DNA of 64,000 nucleotides from PALSA-505 sp036501145 (GTDB lineage Bacteria; Actinomycetota; Actinomycetes; Streptosporangiales; Streptosporangiaceae), in the NCBI GenBank assembly GCA_036501145.1, contig DASYAV010000249.1, positions 62,001-126,000 on the forward strand, in the 5' to 3' direction. Below the pieces are notes generated by a model. The model did no database searches and had not been told where the DNA came from. It saw nothing but the letters and a program-made list of their open reading frames with translations. This document shows positions 45,429 through 53,378 of this stretch, piece after piece. Numbering within the stretch: the stretch's first letter is position 1; the number at the start of each line of letters is the position of its first letter. The translations under genes were made by a program, and so were the position numbers.

Positions 45429-45764
45429 GCCGCCAGTCCCCGCAGCACAAGCACCGCACACCCGTGGACGGCTCCTCCATGACCACCAGTGTGCCGCTGG
45501 CCACCGACAACCGCCCCCGGGCCGATGCCACGATGCCACGCCGGGCACACCCAGACGGCCATCAGCGCCAGGCCCCCGCCGGGCGACGACCGTCGAGGCG
45601 GCCGCAGCACCAGGTGAGGACCTCCACCCCGCCGGCCACCAGGCCGTCACCGGCCACACCGTCGCCGGGTACCACCAGGCACCCGCCGGCGGCGGCGAGC
45701 GCGGACCCGGCCAGCCCGGTGTTCATCCACTCGATGCCCCGCGTACGCGCCCAGCCGGTCAGAC
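45429..45764. other. Non-coding GC-rich stretch upstream of tnpB
   Basis: 336 bp with no convincing gene. A short minus-strand frame ends at a TAG just before tnpB and includes VRCLCCGDWRHG, possibly a leftover of another element gene. Nothing else recognised. Confidence 0.4.
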
Positions 45765-45957
45765 CTACTCCGCCAGCGCAATCACCAGAACATATGTGCC
45801 ATAGGTATTACTCACCATTCCTCGAACTTGTTCAGTACCCTCCGCGATTCCGGCCTCGCCGTAGCGAACGCAACCCGAGATCGATGGAAGATTGGTGCTG
45901 CCATAGCCCCCGACGCCATCGATCACGAAGGCGGCGGTGCGGGGGAAGGTTGTCAGT
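45765..45957 (-). pseudogene. C-terminal fragment of an unidentified gene
   Basis: About 62 codons ending in TAG at 45765 read well as protein (TAAFVIDGVGGYGSTNLPS, then SISGCVRYGEAGIAEGTEQV and a closing YGTYVLVIALAE), with many A/T third positions, unlike neighbouring genes. No ribosome site or strong start precedes it; the frame begins abruptly where the TerB-like gene ends. I take it as the tail of a gene cut during insertion or rearrangement. Product unknown. Confidence 0.35.
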
Positions 45958-46570
45958 CGGTGGTGGCGGCGCGCTCGGTCATCGAGATGACGCCGTAGGC
46001 CTGCGCCTGGGTCATGGCGAGATCGGCCGCGATGGCCTGGGCCGCCTGCCGTTCGGCGTCGCTGAGCGGGCCGTCGGCCATGCCGATCCGCACCACCTCG
46101 GCCAGGAACCACTCCCTGGCCTGGACGGCGAGTTGCTGGCCGACCTGGCTGAGCGCGGGTGCGACATGGTCCAGTGACTGACCCAGGTCGCGGTCCAGCG
46201 CGGCCTCGTCGTACCCCTGCGCCCCGGCGCCGGTGATCGCCTCGATGGCCTTGCGCCGCGAGGGCGGGCTCCCCGGGTCAGCGGAGCGCAGCATCGCCGA
46301 GGCGGCGGCGCGCATGCCGACCGGCAGCGCGGCCTGCATCTGGGCGGCGGTGGGCGCGGCCAGGGCGCTCGTGTGGTAGCGCGTCTTGCAGGTGAGGCAC
46401 TGCACGTGCTCGCCCACCTTGTTCAGCGGGATGATCGGGATGAAGAACAGCGTGAAGAACCGCCGCCCACTGCGCAGCCGGTACTGCCGGTCGCCCCCGC
46501 AGCGCCGGCAGTGGAACATCCCCTGCCCGATCGTCCGGTAGAAGACCCGAAGCCCCCAGATGATCAGCAA
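45953..46570 (-). CDS. Zinc-ribbon/TerB-like protein
   Basis: 205 residues. An N-terminal zinc ribbon has CRRC (21-24) and CLTC (58-61) on either side of a hydrophobic hairpin (RRFFTLFFIPIIPLNKVGEHVQ). The C-terminal half (WFLAEVVRIGMADGPLSDAERQAAQAIAADLAMT) follows the TerB/DjlA-like helical pattern in which an acidic D/E motif may bind metal. Role unknown; TerB-like proteins are linked to tellurite resistance and membrane stress. It is monocistronic. Confidence 0.72.
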   Translation of the reverse strand: MLIIWGLRVFYRTIGQGMFHCRRCGGDRQYRLRSGRRFFTLFFIPIIPLNKVGEHVQCLTCKTRYHTSALAAPTAAQMQAALPVGMRAAASAMLRSADPGSPPSRRKAIEAITGAGAQGYDEAALDRDLGQSLDHVAPALSQVGQQLAVQAREWFLAEVVRIGMADGPLSDAERQAAQAIAADLAMTQAQAYGVISMTERAATTD

Positions 46571-46781
46571 ACCCGCTCCTTCCGCCGGGCCGAGCCACTC
46601 GGCCGCTGGCGCCGCGCGGACCCCACCAGCCGCCGCGGGCGCCGCTTGATCACGTCTCAGATTCCGCCGCCTATCCTGTCGCAGATCGGCGGCCGGGTGG
46701 ACGCTTTACCCGGAAATCGCGCTATTCCCGCAGGCAGAAAACCTGTGGCAGCCCGGGGCGGCACTGGGCTTTCCTGGACTG

Positions 46782-47828
46782 GTGCGTATCGAACGTTTCG
46801 ACCCGGCGACGGACGCCGCCAAGATCCGGGTCTGCCATGAACTGTATTTGTCGTGCGCGCCGGTCGATGACCCGGACGTGCCCGCGGCCTCGCTGCCGGT
46901 GTTCACCGGCTGGGCCAGCCGCGGCTGGGACGCCGACCCCCGCGAGGGCTGGCTGGTATCCGGCAACGAGCCGGGCAGCTGGGTGGGCGGGTACATTCTC
47001 GCCCTGCCCGAGCACGAGAACCGGCACATGGGCCGGCTGGACCTGTTCGTGCCACCGGCGTACCGGCGGCGCGGCATCGGCACAGCGGTGCTGCGGCACG
47101 CGGCAGACCGCGCCACCGAGAACGGCCGCACCCAGCTGACCTGCGACACCAGGGAAGGCTCCGCGGGCGCGGCGTTCGCCGGGGCCATCGGCGCGCAGGC
47201 CGGCGTCACCGAGGTCCGGCGGGTCCTCGACCTGGCCGGTCAGCCGGCCGGCTACCTGGACCCGCTGCGCAGCCAGGCCGGCCAGGCGTCCGCAGGCTAT
47301 TCGGTGGTGACCTGGTTCGGGCCCTGTCCCCAGGAGTACCTGGACCAGGTGGCCGCGATCGTCAACGCGATGGCCGACGCACCGCACAACCCGGACGAGG
47401 AACCCGAGTTGCTCGACGGCCGGCGGCTGCGCGACAGCGAGGAGCTGGACGTCATCCAGCAGACCCGCGGCTACTCGGTGGCGGCACGCTGCGACCAGAC
47501 CGGTGAGCTGGTAGTGCTGACCAGGATCGCGGTGGACCCGCTGCGGCCCACCTGGGGCTGGCAGGAGCTGACCGCCGTGGTCCGCGCGCACCGCGGGCAC
47601 CGGCTCGGGCTGCTGGTCAAGGTGGCCATGATGGACTGGCTGGCGCAGGCCGAGCCGGCCCTGGAGCACATCCTGACCGGGAACTCCGCCAGCAACAGCC
47701 ACATGATCGGCATCAACGCCGACCTGGGCTACCGGGTGCTCGACCGCTGGCCGAGCTGGCAGCTGGACGTGGCCGCGATGACCGCCGGTGCGCGGGCGCG
47801 CTCGCAGGCCGCCGCCGAGCTCCGCTGA
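46782..47828 (+). CDS. GNAT-family acetyltransferase with two domains
   Basis: 348 residues from GTG 46782. The first GNAT domain carries the acetyl-CoA loop LFVPPAYRRRGIGTAVLRHAAD (about residues 85-108). The second half has RIAVDPLRPTWGWQELTAVVRAHRGHRLG, then TGNSASNSHMIGINADLGYRV, the beta4-alpha3 and closing motifs of another GNAT fold. Tandem GNAT proteins of this layout occur widely in actinomycetes (MshD is one example). The acceptor is unknown. A hairpin at 47832-47850 ends the unit. Confidence 0.87.
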   Translation: MRIERFDPATDAAKIRVCHELYLSCAPVDDPDVPAASLPVFTGWASRGWDADPREGWLVSGNEPGSWVGGYILALPEHENRHMGRLDLFVPPAYRRRGIGTAVLRHAADRATENGRTQLTCDTREGSAGAAFAGAIGAQAGVTEVRRVLDLAGQPAGYLDPLRSQAGQASAGYSVVTWFGPCPQEYLDQVAAIVNAMADAPHNPDEEPELLDGRRLRDSEELDVIQQTRGYSVAARCDQTGELVVLTRIAVDPLRPTWGWQELTAVVRAHRGHRLGLLVKVAMMDWLAQAEPALEHILTGNSASNSHMIGINADLGYRVLDRWPSWQLDVAAMTAGARARSQAAAELR

Positions 47829-47831
47829 CCT

Positions 47832-47850
47832 CTCCCGCCTGACGCGGGAG
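47832..47850 (+). terminator. Terminator-like hairpin
   Basis: CTCCCGC (47832-47838) pairs with GCGGGAG (47844-47850), loop CTGAC, four bases after the acetyltransferase stop and followed by TTGCG. Confidence 0.5.
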
Positions 47851-48026
47851 TTGCGTGATCCTGGCCGCTGCTGCCCGGAATCTGCTTGCCTGGACGCCTC
47901 TGCGTGTACTGTGTGGGTATTGCCCCGGACCCCGGCTCTGCCCAGCCAACACGGCGGAAACAGCCCAGGATCCGGATTTTTTATGGGCCGGCCGGCGCCG
48001 GAACCGGGCGGCGGCCAGAACGGGCA

Positions 48027-49184
48027 ATGGCCCACGGGAGATGCCTTCCCGATCGCAACGAGCCGTACAGGACCCATCTGCACGTCGCTCGTCACTTGCC
48101 TGAGGAGCCGGTCATAAGCTTCGTCACCAGAGACGACCCCCCGCGTGAGCACCCCGCGCCTGCTCAGCGCACCGGAACCCGATCCGCTCAGGACACCCCA
48201 TCATACGACGGCACCGTGCCGTTCCCCGGCAGCGGCCATTCATCCGGAACCGCTGAGGGGCGGGCCCGGGCCGCGGTGACAGCCGCGTTCGTGGCCGTGC
48301 CGTTCGGCGGGCTGGCCGTGGCGGTGTGGCTGGCATGGGGTCACGGGCTGGGCCTGGCCGACATTCTGCTGGCAGCCGGGTGCTACGTGGTCACCGGGCT
48401 GGGGGTGACCGTCGGGTTCCATCGGCTGCTGACTCACCGCAGCTTCACCGCCGCCCGCCCGCTGCGGGCGGCGCTGGCCATCGCGGGATCGATGAGCTTC
48501 CAGGGCGATGTGATCGGCTGGGTGGCCATCCACCGCCGCCACCACGCTTTCACCGATCGCCCCGGCGACCCGCATTCGCCCTACCGGTACGGCACCAGCG
48601 TCGGCGGCCAGTTCCGCGGCCTCGCCCATGCCCATGTGGGCTGGCTGCTGCGGGACGACCCGACACCACCGACCCGGTATGCCCCTGACATGCTGGCCGA
48701 CCCCGCGATGCGGGCCGTCTCGTCGGCGTTCCCCGCCCTGTGCGCCGCCTCGCTGCTGGCCCCGGCGGCCGCGGGCTGGCTGATCGGCGGCACCTGGCGG
48801 GCTGCGCTGGCTGGCCTGCTCTGGGGCGGGCTTGTCCGCGTCGCGCTGCTGCAGCACGTCACCTGGTCGGTCAACTCGCTCTGCCACATGATCGGCGCCC
48901 GGCCGTTCGCCACCCGCCGTCATGACCGGGCCACCAACCTGTGGCCGCTGGCGCTGTTCTCGTTCGGCGAAAGCTGGCACAACGGCCATCACTCCGATCC
49001 GGGCTGTGCGCGGCACGGCGCCGGCCCCCGTCAGGTCGATGTGTCCGCCGCCGTCATTCGCGGCTTCGAGCACCTGGGCTGGGCCTCCGCCGTGCACTGG
49101 CCCGACCCGGCCCGGCTCGCGGCCCGCCGCCGCCCGCGCGGCCAGGACCGGCGCCAGCCCGCCCTCCCGTCAGCAGAACGCTGA
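48027..49184 (+). CDS. Membrane fatty-acid (acyl-CoA) desaturase
   Basis: About 385 residues from ATG 48027; the start is uncertain. A good GAGGAG (48103-48108) precedes only an ATA codon, and a GTG at 48276 lies just before the first membrane helix. The three histidine boxes of delta-9-type desaturases are HRLLTH, HRRHH and HNGHH, binding a di-iron centre. Four membrane segments surround them. It inserts a double bond into acyl-CoA or phospholipid acyl chains, tuning membrane fluidity. The LPG-synthase-like gene follows within 60 bp on the same strand. Confidence 0.88.
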   Translation: MAHGRCLPDRNEPYRTHLHVARHLPEEPVISFVTRDDPPREHPAPAQRTGTRSAQDTPSYDGTVPFPGSGHSSGTAEGRARAAVTAAFVAVPFGGLAVAVWLAWGHGLGLADILLAAGCYVVTGLGVTVGFHRLLTHRSFTAARPLRAALAIAGSMSFQGDVIGWVAIHRRHHAFTDRPGDPHSPYRYGTSVGGQFRGLAHAHVGWLLRDDPTPPTRYAPDMLADPAMRAVSSAFPALCAASLLAPAAAGWLIGGTWRAALAGLLWGGLVRVALLQHVTWSVNSLCHMIGARPFATRRHDRATNLWPLALFSFGESWHNGHHSDPGCARHGAGPRQVDVSAAVIRGFEHLGWASAVHWPDPARLAARRRPRGQDRRQPALPSAER

Positions 49185-49237
49185 ACAGCGCCGACTGCGG
49201 GCCGGGCCCGCAGACACTCGCCACCCGCCCGCAGCAG

Positions 49238-50365
49238 GTGGCGGCGCGGCCGCGGCCCCGGCGCGGCCGGGCGATCCTGCGCGCCGTGGTCTCGGCGGCC
49301 CTCGTCGCGGCCGCCTTCGGGCTCGCCCTTCCGCGTGTCACGTCCTACCGCAGCGTGTGGGCCAGCGCGCACGCGATGACCTGGCCGCACACTCTGCTCA
49401 TCGCGATCGCGGCCGCCGCCAGCATGACCTCTTACTGGATCGCGATTCGCGCGGTACTGCCTTCCCTGCGGCTCCGCCAGGCAGCGGTCGTTAACCTCGG
49501 CTCCAATGCGGTGGCCAACACCATGCCGGCAGGCGGCGCCCTGGCCATGGGCGTGAGCTGGGCGATGTTGTCCAGCTGGGGGCTCAGCACCGCCGACTAC
49601 GTCCTCTACACCCTGGTCGCCGGGGTCTGGAACGTCTTCGCCCTGCTGGGGCTGCCCGTTCTTGCCCTGCTGGTCATGACGACGGCCGGCCCGCCCGGCG
49701 CCGGACTGATCACGGCGGCGGTCGTGGGCCTGGTCCTGCTCGCCGCCCTGGCCACCGGGCTCTGCCTGCTGCTGCGCAGCCAGGCTTTCGCGCTCCGCGC
49801 GGGCCGCGTGCTGCAGCGCCCCGTGGCTTTCACCGCCCGGTTGGCCCGCCGGCCGTCGCCCGCCAATACCGCCGGGGCACTCGCCAGTTTCCGTGACCGG
49901 GCCGGCGCCCTGCTCGCCGCCCGCGGCTGGCGGATCACCGCTGCCACCGTGGCCAGCAACCTGGCCCTGTGGCTCGTGCTGCTGGCATGCCTGCGCGGCC
50001 TCGGCCTGTCCCAGGCGCAGGTGCCCTGGCAGGTCTCCCTGGCGGCGTTCGCGTTCATCCGGCTGCTGACCGCGCTGCCCCTCACTCCCGGTGGCCTCGG
50101 GATCACCGAACTTGGCCTGGTGAGCATCCTCGCCGTCGGCGCCGGCCACGAGGTCAGTGCTCAGGTAACGGCTGCCGTGCTGCTGTACCGAGCCCTCACC
50201 TATCTGCCCCCGATCCCGCTGGGGGCCCTCGCCTGCCTTGTCTGGCGGCATGCGCCCAGGCTCGTCGCCACGAGGCCAGGCGGCCATAAAGCCCAGCCGG
50301 CGGAGCTGCCTGGAGTAGCGCTACGGGCAGTGGAGATTAGAACAGACTTTCGCTCTCCCGGATGA
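49238..50365 (+). CDS. LPG-synthase-TM/YbhN-family (UPF0104) membrane protein
   Basis: About 375 residues from GTG 49238; no perfect ribosome site. Eight hydrophobic segments and the conserved NLGSNAVANTMPAGGALAMGVSWAML and FIRLLTALPLTPGGLGITELGL motifs identify the flippase-like membrane domain shared with MprF. The aminoacyl-transfer domain is absent, so it is likely a lipid-handling or transport protein. It follows a desaturase gene and may act with it in membrane remodelling. Its stop overlaps an ATG of the next frame by four bases. Confidence 0.85.
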   Translation: MAARPRPRRGRAILRAVVSAALVAAAFGLALPRVTSYRSVWASAHAMTWPHTLLIAIAAAASMTSYWIAIRAVLPSLRLRQAAVVNLGSNAVANTMPAGGALAMGVSWAMLSSWGLSTADYVLYTLVAGVWNVFALLGLPVLALLVMTTAGPPGAGLITAAVVGLVLLAALATGLCLLLRSQAFALRAGRVLQRPVAFTARLARRPSPANTAGALASFRDRAGALLAARGWRITAATVASNLALWLVLLACLRGLGLSQAQVPWQVSLAAFAFIRLLTALPLTPGGLGITELGLVSILAVGAGHEVSAQVTAAVLLYRALTYLPPIPLGALACLVWRHAPRLVATRPGGHKAQPAELPGVALRAVEIRTDFRSPG

Positions 50366-50382
50366 AGGGCTACTCTAGGCGT

Positions 50383-50736
50383 ATGGACGCCGAGCAGGCC
50401 ACCGCGGTGCGCACCAGGCACTGGCACCGGCCTGGCAAGCGGGCGGTGGTCGTCACCGACCTGTCCCACCTGCACGGGCCGGTCAGCGGCACCGTCGTGC
50501 TGCCGCACTGGCTGTACTGGAGCCCGGCCGGGCACACGTGGGATCTGGACGACCCGGAGCAGACCCGGTCCATGTACGAGCATGTGCTCAACAACGTGGT
50601 CGAGGCCAGCGACCTGACCAGCTACCTGAATGCCGCCACGCTCGCCGCCATCTGGCCAGAGCTGTGGCTGCCCAAGGGGCTGCGCACCGCGTGGGAGGAA
50701 TACCACCCGCAGCTGCGCGCCGTCGCGGCCGTCTGA
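50383..50736 (+). CDS. Small conserved-looking partner of AbiEii-like protein
   Basis: 117 residues from ATG 50383; CTACTCTAGG just upstream offers a -10-like TACTCT at leaderless distance. An ATG at 50362, overlapping the previous stop, is the alternative start. Sequence features: RHWHRPGKRAVVVTDLSHL, GTVVLPHWLYWSPAGHTWDL and PELWLPKGLRTAWEEYHPQL. No known domain is assigned with certainty. It lies 25 bp upstream of the nucleotidyltransferase gene, so it could be the antitoxin or structural partner. Confidence 0.72.
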   Translation: MDAEQATAVRTRHWHRPGKRAVVVTDLSHLHGPVSGTVVLPHWLYWSPAGHTWDLDDPEQTRSMYEHVLNNVVEASDLTSYLNAATLAAIWPELWLPKGLRTAWEEYHPQLRAVAAV

Positions 50737-50761
50737 CCCGGCACCGCCGGGTGACCGCCTG

Positions 50762-51439
50762 ATGCCGCTGGACAGGCTGCAGCGCACCATCGCCACCATC
50801 GCCCTGCGGGCCGGCCAGCGGCACGGCCTGGCCCTCGGCGGCGCGGGGGCGCTGATCGAGCACGGCATCATCTACCGGCCCACCCAGGACCTCGACCTGG
50901 TCACCAACACCGAGACCGGAGTGGCGGACGCCGCCGGGCCGGTGCAGGCCGCCCTGCGCGACGCCGGCCTGCGCGCGGTCCGCCGCGGCGACTCCCTCGC
51001 CGACGTGTTCGACGACTTCACCGAGACCCTCATCGACCTGGACGTCACCGCTCCCGACGGGCAGCAGACCGCGGTCGAGCTGGTCTACTTCGATCGCGTC
51101 CTGAGCACGGTGACCACCGACATCGGCCCCGTGCTGCACATCGAAGACGCCCTGGCCAGCAAGGTCTGCGCGCTGGCCGGGCGGGGCGCCGAACGTGACT
51201 ACATCGACACCGCCGCCGCGCTCGCCCACGGCTACACCCCCGGCCAGCTCATCGCCCTGGCCCGGCGGCTCGACCCCGGCTTGAGCCCGCGGGAGTTCGC
51301 CGACGCCGGGCAGCGGCTCGACCGGCTTCGCGACCAGCGGTGGACCGACCTCGGTTTCAGCCCGGCCCAGGTCACCCGGATGCGCGAGCAGTTCACCGCC
51401 TGGCCGCGGGACGCCGGGGCCATCGGCACCAGCGCCTGA
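50762..51439 (+). CDS. AbiEii-like nucleotidyltransferase (putative toxin)
   Basis: 225 residues from ATG 50762. The nucleotidyltransferase core has LALGGAGALIEHGII (GG/GS loop region) and RPTQDLDLVTN with the DxD metal pair, then IDLDVTAPDG and a helical tail with LASKVCALAGRGAERDYIDTAAAL, as in AbiEii/type IV toxins of the DNA polymerase-beta fold. Toxins of this class modify tRNA 3' ends. Paired with the small upstream gene, a type IV or similar toxin-antitoxin is plausible but the partner is not a recognisable AbiEi. Confidence 0.78.
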   Translation: MPLDRLQRTIATIALRAGQRHGLALGGAGALIEHGIIYRPTQDLDLVTNTETGVADAAGPVQAALRDAGLRAVRRGDSLADVFDDFTETLIDLDVTAPDGQQTAVELVYFDRVLSTVTTDIGPVLHIEDALASKVCALAGRGAERDYIDTAAALAHGYTPGQLIALARRLDPGLSPREFADAGQRLDRLRDQRWTDLGFSPAQVTRMREQFTAWPRDAGAIGTSA

Positions 51440-51475
51440 CCAGCTCCCCCAGCGGTGGGCCGGCCGCCGTCAGAG

Positions 51476-52384
51476 TCAGTCGTAAAAGCCCAGGCGGCGG
51501 AGCTGCTTAGGGTCGCGCTGCCAGTCTTTGGCGATCTTGATGTGCAGGTCGAGGTAGACCCTGGCGCCGAGCAGCGCCTCGATGCGCTGCCGCGCGGCCG
51601 TGCCGACCTGCTTCAGCCTCGCGCCCTTGGCCCCGATGACGATCGCCTTCTGGCTGGGCCGCTCCAGGTACATCAGCGCGTACACGTCGATGAGATCGTC
51701 ACGCCCGGGCCGCGGGCCCATCTCCTCTACCACGACCGCGATCGAGTGCGGCAGCTCGTCCCGGACTCCCTCGAGGGCCGCCTCCCTGATGAGCTCGGCG
51801 ACCATGAGCAGCTCCGGCTCGTCGGTCAGCTCGCCGTCGGGGTACAGCGGGCGGCCCTCCGGCAGCTTGCCCACCAGCACATCGCCCAGCACATCGAGCT
51901 GGTACCCGGTCACCGCCGACACCGGCACGATGTCCGCCCAGTCGCCGAGCCCGGCCACCGCGGTCAGCTGGGCGGCCACCTGCTCCCTGGTGGCCTGGTC
52001 GGTCATCGTGACGATGGCGGCCACCGGCGTGTTGCGCAGGCCCGCCAGCTCCCGGGCCAGGTACTTGTCGCCCGGGCCGACCGGCTGAGTGGCGGGCAGG
52101 CAGAACCCGATGACGTCCACCTCGGCCAGCGCCGACCTGGTCAGGCTGTCCAGCCGTTCACCGAGCAGCGTGCGCGGCCGGTGCAGTCCGGGGGTATCCA
52201 CGATGACCAGCTGGGCGCCGGGCCGGTTCACGATGCCCCTGATCACCCGGCGGGTGGTCTGCGGGCGGCTGCTGGTGATGGCGACGTGCGCGCCGACCAG
52301 CGCGTTCATCAGGGTCGACTTGCCGACGTTGGGGCGTCCCGCGAACGCGGCGAAGCCCGACCTGAACCCCGTCTCCGCTGCCAT
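51476..52384 (-). CDS. era: GTPase Era
   Basis: 302 residues. G1 GRPNVGKST (16-24), switch I with TSSRPQTTRR, G3 DTPGLHRP (63-70) and G5 VPVSAVTG, followed by a C-terminal KH domain (AIVIGAKGARLKQVG) with a closing KQLRRLGFYD. It binds 16S rRNA and matures the 30S subunit. The G4 motif reads TMTD (126-129) instead of (N/T)KxD; the Lys that normally packs on guanine is a Met. Everything else is canonical. It is the first conserved gene of the block running to phoH. Confidence 0.95.
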   Translation of the reverse strand: MAAETGFRSGFAAFAGRPNVGKSTLMNALVGAHVAITSSRPQTTRRVIRGIVNRPGAQLVIVDTPGLHRPRTLLGERLDSLTRSALAEVDVIGFCLPATQPVGPGDKYLARELAGLRNTPVAAIVTMTDQATREQVAAQLTAVAGLGDWADIVPVSAVTGYQLDVLGDVLVGKLPEGRPLYPDGELTDEPELLMVAELIREAALEGVRDELPHSIAVVVEEMGPRPGRDDLIDVYALMYLERPSQKAIVIGAKGARLKQVGTAARQRIEALLGARVYLDLHIKIAKDWQRDPKQLRRLGFYD

Positions 52385-52435
52385 CTGTCCGCACTCATCC
52401 TCGTCATTGTCCCGTCCCGCACGGGATGGGCGAGG

Positions 52436-52966
52436 TTACCAGACCCCGCCGTCCCGCCAGTCGCAGGTGAGCTCGCCGGTCAGGTCCAGCGGCACCCGCA
52501 CCGGCAGGACATAGATGCAATCCTCCTCCTCGGGCGTGGCGACGAGGCCGGCCGGGGTGAGCGCCGAGCACCGGCCCCGCCAGCGCTGCCAGCCGCGCCC
52601 GGCGTACCAGGCGGCCGCCTCGTCGGTCGCGCCGAGCGCACCCAGGTCATAGCCGCCGCGGGTGACCCGTTCCAGCGCGGTCATCATGGCCGAGCCATGG
52701 CCGCGGCCGCGGCACCGCGCACGCACCCCGACACCCTCCACGTAGCCGGCCCGCAGCGCCCGGCCGCCGTGCAGCAGCCGGCGCTGAATGACCGCGGCGT
52801 GCCCGACCAGGTCGCCGTCCTCCCAGGCCAGGGCGTGCATGCCGCCCAGTGAATGCTCCCAGTCTGGCTCGGTCATGTCGTCGAACACGTCGTACAGCAG
52901 CGCCCGGGCCGCGGCCAGCACGGCCGGCCCCAGTTCGCTGGTATGCGCCACCCGCAATTCCGCCAT
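52436..52966 (-). CDS. aac(2'): Aminoglycoside 2'-N-acetyltransferase-like protein
   Basis: 176 residues. It follows mycobacterial AAC(2')-I sequence closely: WEHSLGGMHALAWEDGDLVGHAAVIQRRL (about residues 36-65), then ALRAGYVEGVGVRARCRGRGHGS with the acetyl-CoA loop, YDLGALGATDEAAAWYAGRGW, and the end LTCDWRDGGVW. In other actinobacteria the enzyme acetylates the 2' amino group of gentamicin-type aminoglycosides and is intrinsic to the chromosome. Native function may be another amine. It lies between era and the cdd-like gene. Confidence 0.88.
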   Translation of the reverse strand: MAELRVAHTSELGPAVLAAARALLYDVFDDMTEPDWEHSLGGMHALAWEDGDLVGHAAVIQRRLLHGGRALRAGYVEGVGVRARCRGRGHGSAMMTALERVTRGGYDLGALGATDEAAAWYAGRGWQRWRGRCSALTPAGLVATPEEEDCIYVLPVRVPLDLTGELTCDWRDGGVW

Positions 52967-53030
52967 GATGGCATCGTGCCGGGCGGCGCCGCGCCGGGGC
53001 GACAGGTTTTCGCCGCGACGGCGGGGCGGG

Positions 53031-53378
53031 TCAGCGGGTGACGCTGTCCCGCAGCGTGCCGTCCGGGGCAGCGACGAACACCGTGACCTGCCCGCCCAGG
53101 TCGCCGAGCGCGGCCAGGTCGGCCGGATCGGGCCGCTGCGCCTCGCCGACCAGGGCCGCCGCCTCCAGCCCGGACGCGCCGCTGGAGACGGCCATGGCGA
53201 CCGCGAGCCGCAGCGCGGACAGCTGGAAGGAGGGCAGCGCCACCGTGGCGGCCGCGTAGGTCCGGCCGGTCTCGTCGCGGACCGCCGCTCCCTCCGCCGC
53301 GCCCACCCGGGCCCGGGCCGACCGGGCCAGCGTAATGATCTTGGAATCTTCCGGGCCCAGGGCCGCTGCCTCGCTCAC
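53031..53378 (-). CDS. Cytidine deaminase-fold protein, degenerate
   Basis: 115 residues. EGAAVRDETGRTYAAATVALPSFQLSALRLAVAMAVSSGASGLEAAALVG (about residues 30-78) follows the order of cytidine deaminase (start of catalytic domain) but the HAE/PCxxC zinc motifs are not present; the usual catalytic His and Cys positions are Ala, Ser or Leu. Actinobacteria commonly place such a gene between era and the CBS-domain gene. It overlaps the CBS gene's stop by four bases. Likely a structural or regulatory relative, not a working deaminase. Confidence 0.75.
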   Translation of the reverse strand: MSEAAALGPEDSKIITLARSARARVGAAEGAAVRDETGRTYAAATVALPSFQLSALRLAVAMAVSSGASGLEAAALVGEAQRPDPADLAALGDLGGQVTVFVAAPDGTLRDSVTR

